A DNA stretch of 63,085 nt from Deltaproteobacteria bacterium (GTDB taxonomy: Bacteria; Desulfobacterota; BSN033; UBA1163), in the NCBI GenBank assembly GCA_018333535.1, contig JAGXTA010000150.1, positions 1-63,085 of the forward strand, written 5' to 3'. Position 1 is the stretch's first letter. Each line of letters opens with the position of its first letter. Of the stretch, positions 1 through 8,026 are shown one piece after another. Under the pieces are notes generated by a model that was not told where the DNA came from, made no database searches, and saw nothing but the letters and a program-made list of their open reading frames with translations. Made by a program: the position numbers and the translations under genes.

Positions 1-115
1 CAAGGGCTACCACAAAAGCATCATAGGCTCTGACCGGGTTATTAGGGGCCACGTAGTCTTCAATGCTGGGTGGAAACAGGCCGAGTTGAAAACGATCTCC
101 ATATCGATAGGCCAT
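1..115 (-). CDS. IS1182-like transposase, N-terminal part (cut by window edge)
   Basis: Reading leftward from the ATG at 113-115, the translation begins MAYRYGDRFQLGLFPPSIED and continues open to the window edge. This matches the typical start of IS1182-family (DDE) transposases as I remember them. A strong ribosome-binding site (AGAGGAGG) lies just upstream. Only 38 residues are visible, so completeness cannot be judged and no catalytic residue is in view. A 14-bp inverted repeat brackets the start codon. Confidence 0.72.
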   Translation of the reverse strand, partial: MAYRYGDRFQLGLFPPSIEDYVAPNNPVRAYDAFVVAL

Positions 116-163
116 TGGGATTCCTCCTCTGTTGGGCTGCATTGTATCATATCGATATGGAGA
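96..163. repeat. 14-bp inverted repeat around the transposase start
   Basis: TCTCCATATCGATA (96-109) is repeated in inverted orientation at 150-163. The left copy lies inside the transposase coding sequence and the right copy in its upstream region. It may be an operator or part of the insertion-sequence end; the sequence alone does not decide. Confidence 0.55.
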
Positions 164-202
164 CAGGTAGAGTTTTTTCATTCGTTATGCTAAAAATTGT
201 TA

Positions 203-259
203 CCCCTCACCCTCCCCATTGTGACACAGTCTCAGTGGGGAGAGGGGAGGGTGAGGGGG
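203..259. repeat. G/C-rich hairpin repeat with GAGACTGTGTC-type loop
   Basis: Complementary arms CCCCTCACCCTCCCC and a GGGG-AGGGGAGGGTGAGGGG arm surround a loop holding TTGTGACACAGTCTC. The loop sequence is one terminal repeat of the longer elements at 13662 and 35278, and recurs in the hairpin at 36223. Rest of 116-512 holds no gene I can support. Confidence 0.75.
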
Positions 260-391
260 CCTATTGTCAAAAAAATAAACGCGTTTGTATTGACAAAAAT
301 TCTAACCCAGAAACGAGTCTAAATCCAATGGTATCTTTCATGGGGGGGTGTCACCCTCGAAGGATGAAACTACTATAGAGGACTGGGTTAG

Positions 392-500
392 GGTTACGGT
401 TACGAAGCCCGTTTCGGTTAGCGGTTATGGTTACGTGTAAAGGAATAAAAGACGATAAACGTAGCCTTCGATTAACGATACGGGCCTCGTTGCCGTTACC
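392..500. repeat. imperfect palindrome built of GGTTAC-like words
   Basis: A 21-nt left arm (392-412, GGTTACGGTTACGAAGCCCG...) pairs with the 21-nt right arm at 480-500 with about 17 matches. Between them are further degenerate GGTTA words. It lies downstream of the polyferredoxin gene on the opposite strand, so it may also act as a transcript end. Confidence 0.55.
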
Positions 501-512
501 TTTAGACTATGA

Positions 513-2135
513 TTATTGCAGGAATCCCTTTGGTTTTTGAGGCTGGGGGTTCTTTTCGTATTTCTTTCCGCTTTCGATCTTAAATCCGGATTCTTCGAGA
601 ATGAATTTGTCGTCGCCAGGGTCGGCCTTGAACTCGAGCTGGAGTTTCTTGGCCTCCTTGACATAAGACCCCTCTTTGAGACGAATCTCTCCGTCGGGCA
701 CGACGACGATGGCCGATTCTCCGAGGACAGGACATCTCTGCTCGCAAAACCCGCAGCCGTTGCACTTCGAAGCGATGACGACAGGCCGGCGATATCCCTC
801 GATAGGACGGAAAACGATCGCATTGTAAGGACAGATTTCGTCACAGATCAGGCAGATCTTGTTTTGAGCCCAGACCAAGCACTTTTCTTTGAGTAAGATG
901 GCGGTTCCCACTTTGGCATGATTCTTCTCCTCAAGGGAAACGGAGCGGATGGCCTGGGTGGGGCAGACCTTGCCGCAGACATTGCAATTCTGGTCGCAGG
1001 GAGCCAGGCGGAGGTCCATCTTCGGAGTCCAGAGTCCTGAAAAGCCCGATTCCCAGAGGCAGGGTTGAAGCGTGTTGGTCAGGCAGGATTTCATGCACTC
1101 TCCGCACCGGATGCAGGTTCGCAGAAATTCCGTTTCAGGGATTGCCCCCGGGGCGCGGAGAAGCTGAAATTTACTCTGCCTGAGGGTATAAGGAGTCTGG
1201 AGAGCAAGAAACCCGGCTCCCAGTCCACCGGCCATGGAATAGATAAATCCCCTGCGAGAAAAGTCTATCTTTGAATATTCTCCTCCAATGGAAAGAGTAG
1301 CCGGAAAGGTAACGGCGTTCTGCGGGCAGACCTGAACGCAGGTCCGACACTGGATGCATTCCCGTAATCGGGTCTTTGTTGGATCTTCTGGGATAGCTCC
1401 CATGGGACAATTCTTCTGGCATTTCATACATTCATTGCACTCCTCGCTTACCTTCCGTTTGAAAATTCCCAGCGGAGAAATAAGGCTGAGCATTGCTCCA
1501 AGGGGGCAGAGATAGCGGCACCAGAATCGTGGTGCGATCAGGTTAAGCGCTATAATTCCTCCGAAGATGAGGAGCGTGATAGCGGACATATAAAATACGG
1601 GTTGAAAATAGTGGAGATGAGAGAGGGAAACCCATCCGAGGGCTTTTGAGAGCGGACGCAGAACGTCCAAGAAGAGGTTGACCAGAGTGATCGACAGAGG
1701 ATAGAGGAAGAAGGTATAAAAACGGGTCAGGAGCGCGATGGGGTCCATAAAGAAGGCAAGCGACAGGCCGGCAAGGGCGGCGGTAATAAAGACGATCAGT
1801 AAAAAATATTTAACTTTCCGAAAACTTGATTCGGTTTTTAGGTTGCTTCTTTTTTTCTTTCTGAAGAAAAGGAGATGAAGGAAGTCAATCGAAGCGCCCA
1901 TGGGACAGACGTAAGCGCAGAAGAACCTGCCGATGAGGAGCGTCGCCCCGATCGTCACAAGACCCCAGAGAGCCCGGCCGATCATCTCCCTTGCAGCAAA
2001 GATGGCATTGAGGCCCAGGAGTGGGTCGAGGCGCAGGTAGATGTCTGCGGGAAACCAGTCCGGAAGTTTGTAGGTTGCAAAAAAGAGGAGAAGCGAAAAA
2101 AGAAGAAGGGAGAGGGCCTGGAGGATTGTCCTCAT
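513..2135 (-). CDS. NapH/NapG-like fused membrane polyferredoxin
   Basis: 540 residues. The N-terminal half resembles NapH: about five membrane segments (near 5-22, 55-75, 110-130, 140-158, 180-202) with two CxxxCP motifs (FCAYVCP, WCRYLCP), followed by two 4Fe-4S motifs at about 233-270. Residues 293-312 contain SRRGFIY and a hydrophobic stretch, a twin-arginine-like signal normally found at the start of NapG-type ferredoxins. The C-terminal half then carries at least four more cysteine clusters. Likely role: electron transfer between quinone pool and a partner at the membrane. It overlaps the upstream DUF362 gene by 4 nt (ATGA), so the two are translationally coupled. The partner oxidoreductase is not identified. 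Confidence 0.88.
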   Translation of the reverse strand: MRTILQALSLLLFSLLLFFATYKLPDWFPADIYLRLDPLLGLNAIFAAREMIGRALWGLVTIGATLLIGRFFCAYVCPMGASIDFLHLLFFRKKKRSNLKTESSFRKVKYFLLIVFITAALAGLSLAFFMDPIALLTRFYTFFLYPLSITLVNLFLDVLRPLSKALGWVSLSHLHYFQPVFYMSAITLLIFGGIIALNLIAPRFWCRYLCPLGAMLSLISPLGIFKRKVSEECNECMKCQKNCPMGAIPEDPTKTRLRECIQCRTCVQVCPQNAVTFPATLSIGGEYSKIDFSRRGFIYSMAGGLGAGFLALQTPYTLRQSKFQLLRAPGAIPETEFLRTCIRCGECMKSCLTNTLQPCLWESGFSGLWTPKMDLRLAPCDQNCNVCGKVCPTQAIRSVSLEEKNHAKVGTAILLKEKCLVWAQNKICLICDEICPYNAIVFRPIEGYRRPVVIASKCNGCGFCEQRCPVLGESAIVVVPDGEIRLKEGSYVKEAKKLQLEFKADPGDDKFILEESGFKIESGKKYEKNPQPQKPKGFLQ

Positions 2136-3061
2136 GTTGTTCCTTTATAAATTTTAAGCTGGTCCGTATCAATCTTTCCGAGGCCCCGCTGATGAGCGAT
2201 GAGCAGATGCTCTACCTGACGGCCCTTAAAGCTCCGGCCATACCAGGGGGTGATGGTGACCCCATAGGAGTCCACAGCTACGGGGTCTGTGCCGGCGATG
2301 ATGAGATTGAGTTTTTTAACCTCGCCCGGTCCTCCGGGACCGCCCGATGTGAGGGCTCGCGAGGCATCCAGGATCGTCAACTGGGGTTTGATCACGGTGG
2401 CAAGGTCGGCAAGAGCCTGATTGATGTTGAGCCGGGAATGGAAACTCTCCCGATCCCAGATCAAACCCATCAATCCCTTAATGCCCAGACTTACGCCTGT
2501 TGCGGAGTGAGATTTGGCAACGGGAATATTGATGAGGACGTCGCTTTCGAGAGCCTCCTGGATGACTTCAACCCGGTCCAATATCTTTCCCTGCGGGATT
2601 TTGATCTCTTTAAAGAACTTTCTTTCCTGGAAGGCAATAACATGGGCTCCGGAGATGTTCTTGCATGCCTCGCGAATTCCGCTTCTTTCAAGACAGAGCT
2701 CTGCCCGGTGCAGAGTATGATCCAGTATTAAAACTTGCCGGGCCCCTGCTTGAATGCAGGCCTCAGCCACAGTGGCGACGACCATGGGATGGGTGGTCGC
2801 GCCGAACTCAGGCGTTCTGGCAAAGGACATGTTGGGTTTTAGAACGATCCGGTGTCCCTTTTTCACAAAGCGGGAAATTCCTCCCAGTGTTTCCAGAGCT
2901 TTTTTTGTAGCGGCAGCAGGTTCTCCAGAGATCACGACAAGGTCATATTCTTCTTTTGCCTGCAAAAGGGGGGGATTCCCCGAAAGAGCCAACGTGGCTC
3001 CGGCCATCACCGTTTTCAAAAATGTTCGTCGTGTCATTTCCTTCTTACATTTGCTCATCAA
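2132..3061 (-). CDS. Tat-exported DUF362 protein
   Basis: 309 residues. The N-terminus has a twin-arginine motif (TRRTFLK, near residue 10) followed by a hydrophobic stretch, so export by Tat is expected. The remainder matches DUF362: LKPNMS, TTHPMVV, the NIPVAKSH segment and the SGGPGGPG / DPVAVDSYG segment. The family's reaction is not established to my knowledge; members are often paired with ferredoxins. Here it overlaps the start of a polyferredoxin gene by 4 nt, which suggests a shared electron-transfer role. The start at 3061 has an AAGGAAAGG ribosome-binding site; an internal ATG just before TRR is also possible. Confidence 0.85.
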   Translation of the reverse strand: MMSKCKKEMTRRTFLKTVMAGATLALSGNPPLLQAKEEYDLVVISGEPAAATKKALETLGGISRFVKKGHRIVLKPNMSFARTPEFGATTHPMVVATVAEACIQAGARQVLILDHTLHRAELCLERSGIREACKNISGAHVIAFQERKFFKEIKIPQGKILDRVEVIQEALESDVLINIPVAKSHSATGVSLGIKGLMGLIWDRESFHSRLNINQALADLATVIKPQLTILDASRALTSGGPGGPGEVKKLNLIIAGTDPVAVDSYGVTITPWYGRSFKGRQVEHLLIAHQRGLGKIDTDQLKIYKGTT

Positions 3062-3153
3062 CTTATTTCCTTTCCTTCAAATGCTTAGCGTCCAGTGAAT
3101 AGCACACAGCGTTTTTATTCCGCATTCCGCAATCCGAATTCCGAAATGTGTTC

Positions 3154-4359
3154 TTACCCAATAAACTCCGACGGAACATCTTTCAGCCGGGCCACATCTC
3201 GAATCTTCTTTGGAACGTTGAATCCAATCGAGCATTTCACCGGGCACGAGGAACAATCCTCGCAAACCCTGGAGGGAAGATTGAGCGACACGATCAAATC
3301 CTGAGCATGTGCAAGGCTTCGGTAGTCGTAAGTATACATATAGGCCCGCATCAGATCAGGGATGGAAAGTTTTTCCAGACATTGTCCTAAACATTGTCTG
3401 CAACCCTGGCAGTATAATCCGCGGATGGAGGCTTCCTTCTGCAACTCTAATTTTTCTGGTTCGGTGAGGGTCAGATCATCCATGATGGATAGGTCGATCT
3501 CTATATGTTCGAAGGCGGTAAACCCGGCAATAACCGTATGAACGTTCGGATCCTGAAGAATCCATTTGAAAGAAGCGGGGATATTCTTGACTGTCGGTGG
3601 TTGCTGGGAAATACCCCTGACTGCTTTCATCCCGACAATTCCAATACCAGACTGAGAGGCTCTGGCAATTGCTTTTCTCACTTCCTGATAATGTTTCTGT
3701 TTGAAGGTATAGGATGTAAGAATGACGTCATGGACTTTAGAATCGGTTACGGCATCGATGACCTCGGGCTCGTTTGAATGGGTGGAAACACCGGAGAATC
3801 GTATTTTCCCGTCTTTCTTTGCCTGTTCGAATGCTTTGAGAATTGGCTCATACATGACCGATTCTTTTCTGGATACCCCATGTTGACAGAGGATATCCAC
3901 GTAGTTGATGCCCAATCGCTTCAAACTGATGTCCAGTCTCTTGAGAAATTCTTCGGTTGTTGCTCCTTCTTGATAGAGCCCTGTCGTTCGATTCTGGGGG
4001 AGACTTATTTTGGTGGCAATATAGTATGAATCTCTGGGGCGCCCTTTAATTACCTCTCCGATCGTTTGCTCATTTCGGCCCTGCATATAGCCGTGAGCTG
4101 TGTCCAGAAGCAGGATTCCCGAATTCAGGGCCGTCCGGATGATGTTAGGATTATCGGTGAGCATGACCCCCATATTGATCACAGGGAGCTTCAGCCCTGT
4201 TTTCCCCAGAGTGCGGTAGACCATCTTCCTCTCTGTTCCTTTTGCCTCGACAACTCTTACGTCCTGTTTCATGTCGAGTGGGGGAAGGAAAAAGAGTCCG
4301 CCAAACCCCGCCAGCGATGACTTCATAAAATCTCTTCTGCCGATTAACTTTTTAGACAT
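3154..4359 (-). CDS. Tat-exported aldo/keto reductase with C-terminal Fe-S cysteines
   Basis: 401 residues from the ATG at 4357-4359, chosen because it follows GGTGAGAG and gives a proper twin-arginine start (GRRDFMK). The middle is an aldo/keto reductase barrel: YRTLGKTGLK, LLDTAHGY, and the catalytic-type Lys in IATK, with GKIRFSGVSTH further on. The C-terminal 100 residues carry CQGCRQCLGQC and CEDCSSCPVKC, i.e. ferredoxin-like clusters typical of the anaerobic 4Fe-4S aldo/keto reductase subgroup. Substrate unknown. It lies upstream of the DUF362-polyferredoxin pair in the same orientation and may belong to it. A decayed copy of the same C-terminus lies at 6046-6123. Confidence 0.9.
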   Translation of the reverse strand: MSKKLIGRRDFMKSSLAGFGGLFFLPPLDMKQDVRVVEAKGTERKMVYRTLGKTGLKLPVINMGVMLTDNPNIIRTALNSGILLLDTAHGYMQGRNEQTIGEVIKGRPRDSYYIATKISLPQNRTTGLYQEGATTEEFLKRLDISLKRLGINYVDILCQHGVSRKESVMYEPILKAFEQAKKDGKIRFSGVSTHSNEPEVIDAVTDSKVHDVILTSYTFKQKHYQEVRKAIARASQSGIGIVGMKAVRGISQQPPTVKNIPASFKWILQDPNVHTVIAGFTAFEHIEIDLSIMDDLTLTEPEKLELQKEASIRGLYCQGCRQCLGQCLEKLSIPDLMRAYMYTYDYRSLAHAQDLIVSLNLPSRVCEDCSSCPVKCSIGFNVPKKIRDVARLKDVPSEFIG

Positions 4360-4387
4360 AAGTTTTCTCTCACCTTTGTTAGAAATT

Positions 4388-4747
4388 TTACCCTCGATGT
4401 ACACGAAAGCCATCGTGCTCTAAAATAACAAGCCTTCCTTTGATGGATGCAAGGTCAAACTTCTCAAAGAAGTGTTCCAATGCCCTTTTGACGTCCTGAA
4501 GCAAAGGAGGGTGAATGCGAATTCTGATGATGCCATGATGGATAGAAGGCGGATAGAGTAAGATGTTGCTGAAGTGTTTATCAAAGGTCAACAACGCCCG
4601 TTCCTGTTCGGAGGCTAATTTGATGATCAAGGAGTCCGTGGCGGCGAAGAGGTTTGTCTCATGAACAGTTGTTACATCGAGACCTTTATCCCTGAGAAAA
4701 CCAACAATAGCAGGTGGAATGTTTTCATCCGCCAAAAATTTTATCAT
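4388..4747 (-). CDS. DUF5615 PIN-like toxin
   Basis: 119 residues of the DUF5615 (Mut7-C/PIN-like) family: starts IKFLADENIPPAIVGFLRDK, with conserved acidic residues in FLADEN and LLTFDKHF typical of this nuclease-like fold. The family is regularly paired with DUF433 proteins as a toxin-antitoxin module, and here the start overlaps the DUF433 stop by 4 nt. Predicted role is RNA cleavage, inferred from the fold only. The 3' end reaches close to the aldo/keto reductase start region. First of several such modules in a 7-kb stretch. Confidence 0.85.
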   Translation of the reverse strand: MIKFLADENIPPAIVGFLRDKGLDVTTVHETNLFAATDSLIIKLASEQERALLTFDKHFSNILLYPPSIHHGIIRIRIHPPLLQDVKRALEHFFEKFDLASIKGRLVILEHDGFRVHRG

Positions 4748-4989
4748 TGATGAGCTGTCTCAAATGGTATGTATTCTGTGTTCCGAATGAGGCTGGCGGC
4801 ATAGTGGAGACAGGCTTCGACATCTTGCTTTGTCAGTTGAGGATAATATTCTTGAATGATCCGTTCTGGGGGCATGCCTGTTTCAAGAAGCTCAAGGATC
4901 AGGTATACCATGATTCGAGTGTTCTTAATACAGGGCTGCCCGTGACAAATATTGGGATCAACTACGATTCGTTCTGTTAGGTTGCCCAT
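4744..4989 (-). CDS. DUF433 antitoxin
   Basis: 81 residues with the DUF433 signature: RIVVDPNICHGQPCIKNTRI, then the helix-turn-helix-like VYLILELLETGMPPERII and YYPQLTKQDVEACLHYA. DUF433 proteins are DNA-binding antitoxin-like partners of DUF5615. It is the first gene of a two-gene operon and overlaps the toxin start by 4 nt. Autorepression is typical for such modules but no operator can be shown. Confidence 0.87.
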   Translation of the reverse strand: MGNLTERIVVDPNICHGQPCIKNTRIMVYLILELLETGMPPERIIQEYYPQLTKQDVEACLHYAASLIRNTEYIPFETAHQ

Positions 4990-5076
4990 CGAATCACCTC
5001 AATCAAGATAATTAATCATACCATGAGGTCCAGGGTTAGTCAAACCGAGGAGTTTTATGAAGAGGTTTTATCCTCG

Positions 5077-5940
5077 TTAAGGTCTTTTTTCTAAGCTCAC
5101 CCCAAGTTTTTCAATATATTTAGACTTAAGGGCATGTTCCACATTTCCAATTATACCCCAGAGGTATCTTCCTCCCCACTGAAGATCAATTTCTCCGTGG
5201 TGAGGGTCGGAGAGGGCATAGCGGTCCTCTGTTACGTCCTTTCTTGGACTCTTGATCGTCTGGAGATACTTTTCAATCATGTCCCTGCACTCGTCCTTAT
5301 TTTTCCCCTCGATGACAAACAATTTGAACTTTTTGGCTTGAAGTTCATAATCGGCGGTAAAGCTGGAATGTAAGAAAGCATAGCCCAAAAAGTTTTTAGA
5401 GACGAACATCTCTGAATTCCCTTTTTTCCCCTCTGCGGGGAAAGAGGATAAGATAGAAGGGAAGGATCCCTTCTCCCCTAAATTTTGGGCTACCTTTTTA
5501 GCAAAGGCAACCAACACCTCCCGATCCTCTGGGCCGGTATTAATAGTGCTTATCTTTACATAGTAAGGACCTGTCAGAAAATTGAGGAATCCTTTCTCAT
5601 AATAGCCCTGTACCCCGATATCGAGAAAATTGGCCCCGGAAAGGCGCTCCTGGCTGTAAATTCCAAAAGCATAGAGGGGGGTTCTGTGGCGATAAACATC
5701 AACGGTCACTGAGGCCTTCTTTTCGTTCTGGTATTCAGCCACCTTCAATTCCTCAAAATCATAAATCAGATAGAGATCCGCCGCCCCATTGATATATTCG
5801 TAAAGATTTTTTGGAATAAAAGTCTCGATCTCCCCGGACTGCTTCCATCCAGTTATTTCTGGAAATGCGAAGTCCTTTGCCTCTGAAATTGAGTTCCATA
5901 AAATGATAATCGTGCTTAACACCAAACAAATGGTTTTCAT
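5077..5940 (-). CDS. exported DUF6599-like protein
   Basis: 287 residues with an N-terminal signal peptide (hydrophobic 3-18, then ISEAKDF). The rest resembles DUF6599: PKNLYEYINGAADLYLIYDF, YRHRTPLYAFGIYSQER, then LTGPYYVKIS. The family is common in anaerobes and of unknown function. It stands alone, with a perfect GGGGAGACGATCGTCTCCCC palindrome about 45 nt upstream of its start. Assignment rests on remembered family motifs. Confidence 0.75.
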   Translation of the reverse strand: MKTICLVLSTIIILWNSISEAKDFAFPEITGWKQSGEIETFIPKNLYEYINGAADLYLIYDFEELKVAEYQNEKKASVTVDVYRHRTPLYAFGIYSQERLSGANFLDIGVQGYYEKGFLNFLTGPYYVKISTINTGPEDREVLVAFAKKVAQNLGEKGSFPSILSSFPAEGKKGNSEMFVSKNFLGYAFLHSSFTADYELQAKKFKLFVIEGKNKDECRDMIEKYLQTIKSPRKDVTEDRYALSDPHHGEIDLQWGGRYLWGIIGNVEHALKSKYIEKLGVSLEKRP

Positions 5941-5984
5941 TGTCTTAAGTCCCTTCTGTTTCTCTAAAAGGGTGGCAGAAATAA

Positions 5985-6004
5985 GGGGAGACGATCGTCT
6001 CCCC
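5985..6004. promoter_or_regulatory. perfect 20-bp palindrome upstream of DUF6599 gene
   Basis: GGGGAGACGATCGTCTCCCC is self-complementary over its full length. It lies 45 nt from the start codon on the minus strand, so it could be an operator or an RNA hairpin in the leader; there is no T-tract that would make it a clear terminator. Confidence 0.5.
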
Positions 6005-6045
6005 CCTAAATAAAATTATAACCTTTTTTCTTAATAAAAAAAGAC

Positions 6046-6123
6046 TCACCCCGCAATAAACTCCGCCGGCACGTCTCTTAACCGCGCCACATCCCGGATC
6101 TTGCGCATCAAATTTAATCCAAC
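6046..6123 (-). pseudogene. C-terminal remnant of an aldo/keto reductase
   Basis: On the minus strand these 78 nt encode VGLNLMRKIRDVARLRDVP followed by AEFIAG and a stop. This closely matches the last residues of the intact reductase at 3154-4359 (GFNVPKKIRDVARLKDVPSEFIG). Nothing upstream continues the gene. It is therefore the tail of a lost paralogue, left beside a truncated hepT. Confidence 0.75.
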
Positions 6124-6204
6124 AATTATTTTGGCATCGGTAATTTACTATTAACTTGAGCGGCTTTTCTGAAAAAGGGTTTGGTCAAGAAAGGGGGAAA
6201 TACT

Positions 6205-6366
6205 TTATTGCGGCAGTCTGACCTCAAGAGTTTTTAACCCTTTCAATACCCAGGGGTCCTTGAGAAGCTCTGCATCAGAACTTCTCAATACTAATTCTTT
6301 GATCTCATGATGACGGGCTTTAATCTCCAGAAGATACCTCTGTATCTTTTCAGTATCAATCTTCAT
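6205..6366 (-). pseudogene. truncated HepT-like toxin
   Basis: 53 residues beginning MKIDTEKIQRYLLEIKARHH and reaching DPWVLKGLK, which matches the first ~45 residues of HepT/DUF86 toxins (normally 100-145 aa). It then ends in an unrelated TLEVRLPQ and stop. The RNase motif (R-x4-H), which lies in the C-terminal part of HepT, is absent, so it should be inactive. The start overlaps the mntA stop by 1 nt, the usual gene order. The deletion probably also removed the rest of the reductase gene next to it. Confidence 0.7.
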
Positions 6367-6779
6367 TACAGTGAAGCCTCAGCAAGAAGTCCGGCACATT
6401 CCCTGTATTTGAGGGAGACATGTTCTATGAGATCGGTTCTCAGGCCTGGATCAAGGTCAATAAGAAGTTTTCCTTCTTTAAAGATTCTATTCAGGAATGT
6501 GAATGGGGCATCATTGATTACCTTCACATCAAATTGATCAGCCGTTAGGTTGACTCCCTCTTCCCTGGAATAACGGGACAATTCAGTTCTCAGATCAGAG
6601 GTGATAACGAAAATATTTTCTTCGGGATTCTTGATATAGATTCCGATATCGATATCCCGGAACGCTTCTTCTTTCACGAAGGACCCATAGGCATAAGCAA
6701 AAATGGTCCTTCCATCTCGCGCAAGAGCCCCTTTGATTAAGTTGAGAATTCTCTCTCTTTTCATATTCGATACGCCCAT
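6366..6779 (-). CDS. MntA-like nucleotidyltransferase antitoxin
   Basis: 137 residues of the minimal nucleotidyltransferase family. The active-site motif GSFVKEEAFRDIDIGIY matches GSxxx(x)..DxDxxx of MNT proteins. In intact MntA/HepT modules this enzyme modifies HepT by adding AMP to a tyrosine and so neutralises it. Here the HepT partner is truncated, leaving an apparently intact antitoxin with no toxin. An internal ATG at 6764 (MKRERI) is an alternative start; neither has a convincing ribosome-binding site. Confidence 0.85.
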   Translation of the reverse strand: MGVSNMKRERILNLIKGALARDGRTIFAYAYGSFVKEEAFRDIDIGIYIKNPEENIFVITSDLRTELSRYSREEGVNLTADQFDVKVINDAPFTFLNRIFKEGKLLIDLDPGLRTDLIEHVSLKYRECAGLLAEASL

Positions 6780-6885
6780 TTGTTGTATTCGTTAAAAATA
6801 CTACCAGACTTTCAGAATTTACGCAATAAAAAATGAATACGCAGAACATAGAGACTTGCCAACCGGAGGCAGATTCCAACGTACT

Positions 6886-7146
6886 TTAACTTCCCAAAAC
6901 CTCTTGGTGGGTTCCGACGGCTGTAATGATGATACTGGATTCACTCCGAAAATAAGTTGCCCTATAATTCATGGTGATACTGAAGGCCCACTGGTTTGTA
7001 CCCGCCAGTTTTTCATTTCTCAAACCGGGATAGGAAGGATTCATAATGAGTCTTTCAACCTGCTCCCAAAATTTTATTCTTACCTCTTTTGGAAGGTCGT
7101 TCAGCCGCTTAATCACTGTATCCGAGAGGACGATCTTAGTCGCCAA
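6886..7146 (-). CDS. RelE/ParE-type toxin
   Basis: 86 residues with the RelE/ParE layout: IVLSDTVIKRLNDLPKEVR, then NPSYPGLRNEKLAG, then the beta strands WAFSITMNYRATYF and IIITAVGTH. RelE-like members cleave ribosome-bound mRNA; ParE-like members poison gyrase; the sequence does not separate these. It overlaps the AbrB-type antitoxin gene by 11 nt, so they are co-expressed from the promoter at 7453-7481. Confidence 0.82.
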   Translation of the reverse strand: MATKIVLSDTVIKRLNDLPKEVRIKFWEQVERLIMNPSYPGLRNEKLAGTNQWAFSITMNYRATYFRSESSIIITAVGTHQEVLGS

Positions 7147-7411
7147 GCTGTTTTCTCGCCTCTTTCACCGATTTGAAGGCTTTGACTTTTCCTTTTTCGA
7201 TGTCCTTCATTGATTGAGCAATCTGCTCTTGCCATTCTTTACTCCAGAACCACGCCTGACTTCGCGGGACTTCTAATACAGGCCGGATCACAATTTCTCC
7301 CTCCCGAACATCCACCTCCACCCGTTCCCCTATCTTTAATGGAATCTTATCCCTGACATCCTCCGGAATGGTGACTTGATACTTTTCTCTAACTTTAACT
7401 GTGGTTGCCAT
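7136..7411 (-). CDS. AbrB/MazE-type antitoxin
   Basis: 91 residues with a SpoVT/AbrB DNA-binding fold at the N-terminus (VREKYQVTIPEDVRDKIPLKIGERV split over residues 7-31), followed by a charged C-terminal tail (KDIEKGKVKAFKSVKEARK) that would wrap the toxin. It is the first gene of a two-gene operon with an AAAGGAG ribosome-binding site. A GTATTACTGTATTAC direct repeat at about 7427-7441 lies between promoter and start, where a self-binding operator would be expected. Confidence 0.85.
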   Translation of the reverse strand: MATTVKVREKYQVTIPEDVRDKIPLKIGERVEVDVREGEIVIRPVLEVPRSQAWFWSKEWQEQIAQSMKDIEKGKVKAFKSVKEARKQLGD

Positions 7412-7452
7412 ACCCGCTACTCCTTTTGTATTACTGTATTACTTTCATCATA

Positions 7453-7481
7453 ATCTTACATAGCCCATTCTTTTTTGTCAA
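7453..7481 (-). promoter_or_regulatory. sigma-70 promoter for abrB-relE module
   Basis: On the minus strand TTGACA (7476-7481) and TAAGAT (7453-7458) are separated by exactly 17 nt, and the start codon of the antitoxin follows 42 nt downstream. Confidence 0.75.
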
Positions 7482-7609
7482 CAAAATAAAATCCCCCTTT
7501 TTAAAAGAGGGGCGTCTTCTTGATTGGAGAATGAACTCCAGTCCACTGTGGATAGTGGGTTGTATGGCAGACATTCCTATATTTTCACTTCGCTGATCTG
7601 AATCGGGGG

Positions 7610-7870
7610 TTGGACGTCAGTGTAGTTGGGGATATCTCCCGTAATCGCTTTACCTCAATAAATTGCCATAAAATCAAACTCGACGAAAATATTTCGCGCC
7701 ATTTGAAGCCACACCTTCAGCAAGCAAGACATGATGTCTTCACTGCTGCGGACGGAGGCTTGACAGGAAAGTCCGATGTTGAAGCCGGAGCTTCCGCAAA
7801 ATCCGAAGGATTGATGCTTTTTACCCTTGACCTTGAATTTGCAGACCTTAACCTGGTCATCCTCGAATAA
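7610..7870 (+). pseudogene. decayed DUF5615 PIN-like toxin
   Basis: From 7670 the frame reads KIKLDENISRHLKPHLQQAR, HDVFTAADGGLTGKSD, and LMLFTLDLEFADLN, a clear DUF5615 match. The usual start (M at the KIKLDEN position) is missing, and the C-terminal PGxHPGI region is lost after FADLN, ending in LVILE and a stop. So both ends are damaged. No DUF433 partner is seen beside it. The rest of 7412-8022 contains only the promoters listed and a 28-codon open frame at about 7909 that I cannot assign. Confidence 0.65.
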
Positions 7871-7998
7871 TTCACCGATCCATTGGAACGCAAGGTTTAT
7901 CTCCGCATGACGATAAAATTCGGCTGGAGTAAATTCATGACTGATGAGCCAACAGATTGGGACATAAAGCGGAGAGTATTCTATTTCCAATAAATGGC

Positions 7999-8026
7999 TT
8001 GACAAACCATTCAGAAGAAATATAAT
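7999..8026 (+). promoter_or_regulatory. consensus sigma-70 promoter, originally of abiE, now cut off by the IS
   Basis: TTGACA (7999-8004), 16-nt spacer, TATAAT (8021-8026): perfect consensus on the plus strand. The IS1380 target duplication TAATA lies inside this -10 box. If the IS and one TAATA copy are removed, only six bases separate TATAAT from the abiEi ATG, so transcription would begin at about the start codon (leaderless). Confidence 0.8.

Noticed and set aside
386-436. GGTTAG/GGTTAC words resembling telomere repeats
   Set aside because: The words are degenerate and part of a palindrome with a reverse-complement right half; no chromosome end is indicated.
2021-2731. plus-strand open frame of 236 codons
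   Set aside because: It is antisense to the DUF362 and polyferredoxin genes, with no family resemblance.
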